Source of the DNA: JAJCYE01 sp036260105
Lineage (GTDB): Bacteria > Actinomycetota > CADDZG01 > JAHWKV01
Reading direction: 5' to 3'
NCBI GenBank assembly: GCA_036260105.1
Contig: DATAAN010000250.1
Coordinates: 1 to 18,961, forward strand
Length of the DNA stretch: 18,961 nucleotides
Shown here: in pieces, positions 14,635 to 18,961 of the stretch
Layout: every line of letters begins with the position of its first letter
How positions within the stretch are numbered: position 1 is the stretch's first letter
Notes under the pieces: generated by a model
Database searches by the model: none
Told to the model about the DNA's origin: nothing
What the model saw: the letters and a program-made list of their open reading frames with translations, nothing else
Program-made: the position numbers and the translations under genes

Positions 14635-16149
14635 GTGGACGAACCGGAGATCCTCGACCGATTCGACAGGATCCAGAGCAAGCTGGCCGACTTCTGGAAG
14701 GCTCCCGACGATCCCAACCGGGCACCTCAGACCATCTTTGTCATCCCGTCGATCTCCTACCCGCAGTCGGTCCTCGGGATGCTGGAGAGCGTGCAGCAGT
14801 ACGAGGAGCGGTTTCTCATCCTTCTCATGCTCCTGCGGAACCCGCGTGCCCGGCTGGTGTACGTCACATCGGAGCAGATCCTGCCGAACGTGGTGGACTA
14901 CTACTTGCACCTGCTCCCCGGGGTGATCCCCAGCCACGCCCGGGAGCGGCTATTCCTGGTCCCGGTCTTCGACGCCTCGATGCGGCCGCTCTCCGAAAAG
15001 CTGCTGGAGCGTCCGAGGCTCCTCAAGCGTTTGCGGGAGCTTGCAATCGATCCGGACCGGTCCTACATCATGCCCTTCAACACGACGCGGCTGGAACGCG
15101 AGCTGGCGGTGAATCTGGGCATCCCGCTGCTCGGCGCCGACCCCAAATTCCTGCCGTTTGGCACCAAAAGCGGCTGCCGGCGTCTTTTCGCCGAGGAGGG
15201 GGTACGTCACCCGGCGGGGTTCGAGGATCTGGCCGGTATGTCGGACGTTACCCGGGCCATCACCAAGCTTCGTGCGGAGAAGCCGGGTCTGGACCGGGTC
15301 CTCGTCAAGACGAACGAGGGCGTCAGCGGGTGGGGGAACGCGCTGATCGACCTCACGGAGCTTCCCCAGCCGGGGACGCCGGGAGAGGCCGGCGCCGTCG
15401 AGCATGCCCTTCGTGCTCAGATCGGCGACAAGTACCCCGCCTTCGAAGCGCAGTTCGACATCGAGGGCGGCATCGTCGAGGAGATGGTTTCCGGTGACCG
15501 TGTCCGCAGCCCGAGCGCCCAGATGCAGATCGACCCGCTCGGTGGAGTGCTGATGCTCTCTACACACGACCAGCTGCTGGCCGGACAGGTCTATCAGGGA
15601 TGCCAGTTTCCGGCGGATCCCGCCTACGCGGTGCAGATAACCGAGGAGGCGGCCAAGATCGGCCGCCGCCTGGCAAAGGAGGGGGTCGTGGGCCGCGCGG
15701 CAATCGACTTCGTCTGCGTCCACGACAAGGCAGGGTGGAAGGCGTACGCCATCGAGCTCAACCTCCGGCAGGGCGGCACGACCCATCCCTTCCTCACCCT
15801 GCAGTTCCTAACCGACGGACGCTACGTCCCCGAGCAGGGCATCTTCGTCGCGCCCAACGGACGGCAGAAGTTCTTCGTCGCATCCGACCACGTCGAGTCG
15901 CCCCAGTACCGGGGCCTTACCTCGGACGACCTGTTCGACATAGCGGTCCGCCACCGGCTGCACTTCGACCACGCCTCCCAGACCGGCGTGGTCTTTCACA
16001 TGATGAGCGCCCTATCCCACATCGGCCGCACCGGCCTCACCGCAGTGGCGGACTCGCCGCAGGAGGCTCAGTGGACGTACGAGGCCGTGGTCCGGGTTCT
16101 CGACGCCGAGGCGGCGGGGGCATTCGTCGAGCGGGTTCCGTTCGGATAA
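14635..16149 (+). CDS. PGM1-like ATP-grasp carboxylate-amine ligase
   Basis: A 504-aa protein resembling the peptide ligase PGM1 group (PGM1 acts in pheganomycin synthesis). The N-terminal half (about 30-165) looks like a pre-ATP-grasp domain (TIFVIPSISYPQSVLGMLES, then YIMPFNTTRLERELA). The ATP-grasp half carries Lys225 in VLVKTNEGVSGWGNA, Asp358 in AAIDFVC, and Glu374/Asn376/Arg378 in IELNLRQGGTTHPF. The last motif is strongly conserved in this group. It should use ATP to join a carboxylate to an amine; the substrates cannot be told. The frame is open back to 14353, but the GTG at 14635 has GGGAGG 7 nt upstream. No biosynthetic cluster surrounds it, so a housekeeping or cofactor role is as likely as natural-product synthesis. 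Confidence 0.85.
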   Translation: MDEPEILDRFDRIQSKLADFWKAPDDPNRAPQTIFVIPSISYPQSVLGMLESVQQYEERFLILLMLLRNPRARLVYVTSEQILPNVVDYYLHLLPGVIPSHARERLFLVPVFDASMRPLSEKLLERPRLLKRLRELAIDPDRSYIMPFNTTRLERELAVNLGIPLLGADPKFLPFGTKSGCRRLFAEEGVRHPAGFEDLAGMSDVTRAITKLRAEKPGLDRVLVKTNEGVSGWGNALIDLTELPQPGTPGEAGAVEHALRAQIGDKYPAFEAQFDIEGGIVEEMVSGDRVRSPSAQMQIDPLGGVLMLSTHDQLLAGQVYQGCQFPADPAYAVQITEEAAKIGRRLAKEGVVGRAAIDFVCVHDKAGWKAYAIELNLRQGGTTHPFLTLQFLTDGRYVPEQGIFVAPNGRQKFFVASDHVESPQYRGLTSDDLFDIAVRHRLHFDHASQTGVVFHMMSALSHIGRTGLTAVADSPQEAQWTYEAVVRVLDAEAAGAFVERVPFG

Positions 16150-16167
16150 CCGCTGAAAAGGCGGACC

Positions 16168-16223
16168 CCGGAAGCGCCCGACGGAGGAGGCTCGTGGCGG
16201 CGAGACCGGATGGGCGCTCCCGG
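16168..16223. repeat. Long-looped inverted repeat between the ligase and glutamine synthetase genes
   Basis: CCGGAAGCGCCC (16168-16179) and GGGCGCTCCCGG (16212-16223) pair over 12 bp with one mismatch, around a 32-nt loop. In a minus-strand RNA the mismatch becomes a G-U pair, so the stem is complete. It lies between convergent genes and may help terminate one or both; there is no T-tract. Confidence 0.45.
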
Positions 16224-16256
16224 AGACCTTGCAACCACAGTAGGGAGGGTATGTAA

Positions 16257-16299
16257 GCCGGCGGTTGCCTCTCGGTTAAGTCGGGGTTACGGCGCCGGC
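16257..16299. repeat. Inverted repeat adjoining the glutamine synthetase stop codon
   Basis: GCCGGCG (16257-16263) pairs with CGCCGGC (16293-16299), separated by 29 nt. The right arm touches the stop codon of the synthetase gene. It may act as a terminator for that minus-strand gene, though the loop is long and no T-tract follows. Confidence 0.35.
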
Positions 16300-17627
16300 T
16301 AGAGGATCGGCAGGTAGCGCTCCAGCTCGTACGGCGTGACGTAGGACTTGTGGTCGTCCCACTCCTTCTTCTTGTTGCGGATGAACCACTCGAAGGTGTG
16401 CTCGCCCAGGGTCTCCCTCACCAGGTCCGACCCCTCACAGATCTGGATCGCCTCGTGGAGGTCCTCGGGGAGCGCCCCGATGTTGGCGGCCTTCCGCTCC
16501 TTCGGCGTCATCTCGTAGATGTTGTCGTCCGCCTCTGCGGGGAGCTCGTAGTTCTCCCTTATGCCCTTGAGGCCCGCCGCCAGCATCACGCTGAAAGCCA
16601 GGTAGGGGTTGCAGGCAGGGTCCGGGAACCTGGCCTCGAGTCGGGTGGCCTGCTCCTTGCCGGGCTTGTACATCGGCACCCGCACCAGCGCCGAGCGGTT
16701 GCGCCTGGCCCAGCAGACGTACACCGGGGCCTCGTAGCCCTGCACCAGCCGCTTGTAGGAGTTCACCCACTGGTTGGTGACGGCGCAAATCTCGCTGGCG
16801 TGTCGCAGCAGGCCGGCCAGGAAGGCCTTTCCCACCTTGGACAGATGCGCTTCGTCTTGGGGGTCGAAGAAGGCGTTGCGGTCGTCGGAGAACAGCGACA
16901 TGTGGGTATGCATGCCGCTTCCGTTCATACCGGCGACCGGTTTGGGCATGAAGGTGGCGTACACGCCGCCCTCCTGGGCGATCTCCTTCACCACCAAGCG
17001 GTAGGTCATCACGTTGTCGGCCATGGAGAGCGCATCAGCGTAGCGAAGGTCGATCTCATGCTGAGAGGGAGCCACCTCGTGGTGGACGTACTCCACCGGG
17101 ATCCCCATCTCCTCGAGGTACTCGACGGTGCGCTTACGCAGGTCGACCGCCTCGTTGTGCGGCGTGAGGTCGAAGTAGGAACCCTGGTCCAGAAACTGGG
17201 TTCCCTTCGAGTCCTTGAAGTAGAAGTACTCCAGCTCCGGGCCGACGTAGTAGCTGTAGCCGAGGTCGGCAGCCTCGCTCAGCGTCCGCTTGAGGACCTG
17301 GCGGGGGTCCCCGGCGAAGGCGGTACCGTCCGGAAGCCAGATGTCGCAGAACATGCGGGCCGATCCCGCCTGGTTGTCGCTCGAAGGCATCACCTGGAAG
17401 GTGGACGCGTCGGGCCAGGCGATCATGTCCGACTCCTCGATGCGGGCGAAGCCCTCGATCGAGGAACCGTCGAAGCCGATGCCCTCGGTGAGCGCCTCCT
17501 CCAGGTCGGTCGGCGTGATGTCGAAGGCCTTCAGGAAGCCGAGGATGTCGGTGAACCACAGGCGGACGAACTTGATGTTGCGCTCGTCTACGGTCTTCAG
17601 AACGAACTCTTGATCGGGCGTTAGCAA
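16299..17627 (-). CDS. glnA2: Type I glutamine synthetase, GlnA2-like
   Basis: ATP-dependent ligation of ammonia to glutamate (glutamine synthetase fold), 442 aa. Recognisable segments are KFVRLWFTDILGFLKAF near the N-terminus, GIGFDGSSIEGFARIEESD, GPELEYF, the ATP-binding FMPKPVAGMNGSGMHTHMS, NQWVNSYKRLV and RFPDPACNPYLAF. The order and wording closely follow mycobacterial GlnA2, as I remember it, rather than GlnA1. The region around the adenylylation loop reads DNIYEMTPKERK, not the NLYDLPPEE of adenylylated GSI-beta. The GTG at 17639 overlaps GGAGG (17633-17637); TTG 17627 lies 5 nt after that site and is chosen. It sits 48 nt downstream of glnR, so it is probably co-transcribed. GlnA2 enzymes in other actinobacteria may not be the main ammonia-assimilating synthetase. 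Confidence 0.93.
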   Translation of the reverse strand: MLTPDQEFVLKTVDERNIKFVRLWFTDILGFLKAFDITPTDLEEALTEGIGFDGSSIEGFARIEESDMIAWPDASTFQVMPSSDNQAGSARMFCDIWLPDGTAFAGDPRQVLKRTLSEAADLGYSYYVGPELEYFYFKDSKGTQFLDQGSYFDLTPHNEAVDLRKRTVEYLEEMGIPVEYVHHEVAPSQHEIDLRYADALSMADNVMTYRLVVKEIAQEGGVYATFMPKPVAGMNGSGMHTHMSLFSDDRNAFFDPQDEAHLSKVGKAFLAGLLRHASEICAVTNQWVNSYKRLVQGYEAPVYVCWARRNRSALVRVPMYKPGKEQATRLEARFPDPACNPYLAFSVMLAAGLKGIRENYELPAEADDNIYEMTPKERKAANIGALPEDLHEAIQICEGSDLVRETLGEHTFEWFIRNKKKEWDDHKSYVTPYELERYLPIL

Positions 17628-17632
17628 AGATT

Positions 17633-17637
17633 CCTCC
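17633..17637 (-). promoter_or_regulatory. Ribosome binding site deciding a TTG start for the glutamine synthetase
   Basis: GGAGG on the minus strand lies 5 nt before TTG 17627 and overlaps the alternative GTG 17639, which has no site of its own. Related proteins also begin close to this position (LTPDQEFVLKTVDERN). Confidence 0.6.
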
Positions 17638-17675
17638 ACAACTGGGTCCCACCCGCGGCAGGCGCCCCGAATTTC

Positions 17676-18331
17676 CTAGCCGGCGAAGCGATAACCGACG
17701 TTCCTAACAGTCTCGATCATGTGGGCTTCGTGGCCGAGCTTGGCCCGCAAGCGCCGGACGTGCACGTCCACGGTGCGCGTGCCGCCGAAGAAGTCGTAAC
17801 CCCACACCTCGCTTAGCAGCGCACTCCGGGAGCACACCCGGCCAGGCCGCTGCGCGAGGTAGGCGATCAGCTCGAACTCCTTGAAGGTCAGGTCCAGGGT
17901 CTCTCCACGGACGCGGACCTCGAACCTCTCCCGGTTGATCGTGATCTCCCCCGTTTGATCACCTCGGAGGTCTCCGTCTCCGCCGGACTGACGACCCTTT
18001 TCAGGCGGGCGTCCAGCTCTGCCGGAGTGCAGCCGTCGGTCAGGAAATCCGCAGGCCCGGTGGACCAGTCGAAGTTCGGCAGGTCGTCGTCGGAGAGGAC
18101 CACCACGAAAGGCGCTTCGATCTCGCTTCGCAGCTTGCGCAGTACGCCGGCCGCCTCTTCGGGCCGGTCCCGGCCGTCCACCAGGATGAGATCGGCGAGC
18201 CTTCGGGCCAGGAATTCGGGAGTGGCGTCGGAGAACTTTATGGGCTCGGGCGCAGGCCGCTTGCCGGCTAGAGGAGGGAAAGACTCCTCAGGGTCGGAGC
18301 GCTGCGAGCTCAGCCAAAGTAGACGAATCAT
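17676..18331 (-). pseudogene. glnR: GlnR-type nitrogen response regulator, split by a one-base frameshift
   Basis: The first frame (ATG 18331) encodes an atypical OmpR-type receiver of about 125 residues: Asp52 in LILVDGRDR is present, but the acidic pair after the first strand is missing, as is usual for GlnR. The PhoB-type winged helix is in another frame: GETLDLTFKEFELIAYLAQ, SEVWGYDFFGGTRTVDVHVR and ETVRNVGYRFAG then TAG at 17676. The frames join at a run of five C on the plus strand (17948-17952). Adding one base there restores 218 residues with KRGEITIN in the correct place. GlnR is the global activator/repressor of nitrogen genes in actinobacteria; its place upstream of a glutamine synthetase fits. 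The shift could be a true mutation or a homopolymer error. Confidence 0.85.
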
Positions 18332-18338
18332 TGAAGAC

Positions 18339-18344
18339 AGTCTA
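18339..18344 (-). promoter_or_regulatory. Candidate -10 (TAGACT) of a leaderless glnR promoter
   Basis: TAGACT on the minus strand ends 7 nt before the ATG at 18331, with no good ribosome binding site. The same hexamer precedes the left-edge gene at 89-94. The palindrome at 18357-18372 would cover the -35 region. Confidence 0.42.
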
Positions 18345-18356
18345 AGTGGTGGGCAT

Positions 18357-18372
18357 GTAACAGCGATGTTAC
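18357..18372. promoter_or_regulatory. Candidate GlnR-box palindrome GTAAC-N6-GTTAC
   Basis: GTAAC (18357-18361), six bases, then GTTAC (18368-18372) form a perfect palindrome between glnR and the divergent membrane protein gene. Known GlnR boxes read gTnAC-n6-GaAAC with the same five-base half sites and 6-nt spacing. Its centre is about 33 nt upstream of the predicted glnR transcription start, so binding there could autoregulate the glnR-glnA2 unit, the divergent gene, or both. Confidence 0.5.
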
Positions 18373-18402
18373 TCGAATCATTCCACCCCCTTACAGCAAA
18401 AG

Positions 18403-18408
18403 TAGGAT
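18403..18408 (+). promoter_or_regulatory. Candidate -10 (TAGGAT) for the divergent membrane protein gene
   Basis: TAGGAT ends 6 nt before GTG 18415, again a leaderless spacing. TTCCAC 16 nt upstream is a weak -35 candidate. The box could instead be part of a poor ribosome binding site (AGTAGGA). Confidence 0.38.
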
Positions 18409-18414
18409 ACGCCC

Positions 18415-18961
18415 GTGGCCCCCGCCTTTCCTACAAGCTCTTCCACTATCGCCAGCGCGGCTCTGGCCGGACTCATCCTCGGAGTCGCCGTCTCCTCCTT
18501 CCTGGGAGTCGGCATCCTGGCCGGGTTCGTCGCCGTGGCGCTGGCCGTAGGAGTCTTCCTGGCGCTGGCGCAGGAGGGTGGTGGGGGGAAGGTAGTGCCC
18601 GGAGTCTCCGCACTTTCCGCGATGGTCTTTCCGCTTGCGGTGGCAGAGCTCGGCGAGGACGGTATGTTGCCGGCCGCCGCCGCGGGGTTCGCCGTGCTGG
18701 CGGCGGCGCACCTCCTACGGGGAAGGCGTGCCGGGAGCCTGCCGGCGCTGGGGCTGGCCACCGGAGCGGTGCTGCACCTGGGCTTGCTGGGTTCGTTTCT
18801 GGTGCTGTTGACCGCCGAAGGCAACCGGCTGCTTCCGGCGATGGTCCTGATGGCGGCGGCATTCGAGACGGCCTATGTGACGGCCGCCGCTCGCACGGCT
18901 ACCACCAGGCCGAAGGCTGCCGGGGCGGCCGGGATGTCCCAATGGCCGAACCCCCGCGCCG
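18415..18961 (+). CDS. Partial multi-pass membrane protein at the right edge
   Basis: An open frame of 182 codons runs from GTG 18415 off the window end. The visible part is about 80 percent hydrophobic, with five or six transmembrane segments starting at about residue 11 (SALAGLILG-like region), then VSALSAMVFPLAVAEL, LPAAAAGFAVLAAAHLL, LATGAVLHLGLLGSFLVLL and MVLMAAAFETAYVTAAA. The last helix followed by a polar stretch is loosely reminiscent of phosphatidate cytidylyltransferases, where a D-x-x-A-Y motif occurs, but here it is FETAY and the signature lies beyond the edge, so no function is assigned. It is divergent from glnR and shares the palindrome at 18357-18372. No long plus-strand overlap competes with it. 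Confidence 0.62.
   Translation, partial: MAPAFPTSSSTIASAALAGLILGVAVSSFLGVGILAGFVAVALAVGVFLALAQEGGGGKVVPGVSALSAMVFPLAVAELGEDGMLPAAAAGFAVLAAAHLLRGRRAGSLPALGLATGAVLHLGLLGSFLVLLTAEGNRLLPAMVLMAAAFETAYVTAAARTATTRPKAAGAAGMSQWPNPRA

Noticed and set aside
14548..14937. N-terminal extension of the zinc-ribbon frame by 130 codons
   Set aside because: It is antisense to the ATP-grasp ligase; the conserved FmdB start MPLYEF lies at 14547.
16350..17624. Long plus-strand open frame (424 codons) opposite the glutamine synthetase gene
   Set aside because: Its translation has no recognisable domain and mirrors the codon bias of the synthetase on the other strand; GC-rich genes commonly leave such antisense frames.
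17948..17952. Programmed -1 frameshifting in glnR
   Set aside because: Only one tRNA could re-pair after slippage and there is no clear stimulatory hairpin or X XXY YYZ heptamer; a mutation or homopolymer error is more economical.
18378..18824. Minus-strand open frame opposite the right-edge membrane protein
   Set aside because: Ser/Ala/Thr/Pro-rich shadow; the plus strand encodes a coherent run of transmembrane helices open to the edge.
1..18961. CRISPR arrays, tRNA or rRNA genes, insertion sequences, phage genes
   Set aside because: I saw no regularly spaced repeats, no cloverleaf-like or rRNA-like segments, and no transposase or integrase motifs.

Overview
The window is a high-GC chromosomal segment, most likely from a member of the Actinomycetota. 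The signs are strong GC-ending codon bias, a GlnR-type orphan response regulator beside a GlnA2-type glutamine synthetase, a deazaflavin (F420)-linked DUF385/Ddn-family protein, a DrrA/DrrB-type ABC exporter, many GTG/TTG starts, and several genes that appear to be transcribed without a leader. There are no rRNA, tRNA, IS or CRISPR features. The layout looks like an ordinary chromosome with one or two patches of lower GC.

Layout. At 1-82 is the N-terminal stub of a probable S51 peptidase (minus strand). At 221-1099 is a membrane-anchored HtrA-like serine protease, whose stop codon overlaps that of a convergent dihydrolipoamide-dehydrogenase-like flavoprotein (1096-2484, minus). A HxlR regulator (2592-2939) and a YceI protein (2987-3556, minus) converge on a strong hairpin. 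At 3718-7206 lies a plus-strand run made of an ABC ATPase, an ABC-2 permease and a Na+/H+ antiporter fused to a rhodanese domain. The rhodanese domain is interrupted by an in-frame TGA exactly at the catalytic cysteine position. The frame then continues through the rest of the rhodanese fold, and a compact hairpin follows the TGA, so I read it as a selenocysteine-containing protein (CDS 5611-7206). This is the most interesting item in the window.

From 9025 to 7244 (minus) a lower-GC pair encodes a 108-aa protein resembling an M14 propeptide and an M14 zinc carboxypeptidase, joined as TAAATG. A membrane/spermidine-synthase-like fusion (9130-10677, minus) and a 58-aa Cys/His-rich mini-protein with a near-perfect ribosome binding site (10805-10981, minus) follow. 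A tight minus-strand run comes next, in transcription order: FmdB-type zinc ribbon (14547-14344), DUF385/Ddn-like protein, S9 prolyl oligopeptidase and a multi-pass membrane protein (ending at 11071). Divergent from it is a PGM1-like ATP-grasp ligase (14635-16149).

The last block is about nitrogen. GlnA2-type glutamine synthetase (16299-17627, minus, TTG start) lies directly downstream of glnR (17676-18331, minus). As given, glnR carries a one-base frameshift at a homopolymer. A perfect palindrome GTAAC-N6-GTTAC, close to the GlnR box, lies upstream of glnR, between it and a divergent partial membrane protein running off the right edge. Four genes have a TANNNT hexamer 6-7 nt before the start codon and no convincing Shine-Dalgarno sequence, which points to leaderless transcription.
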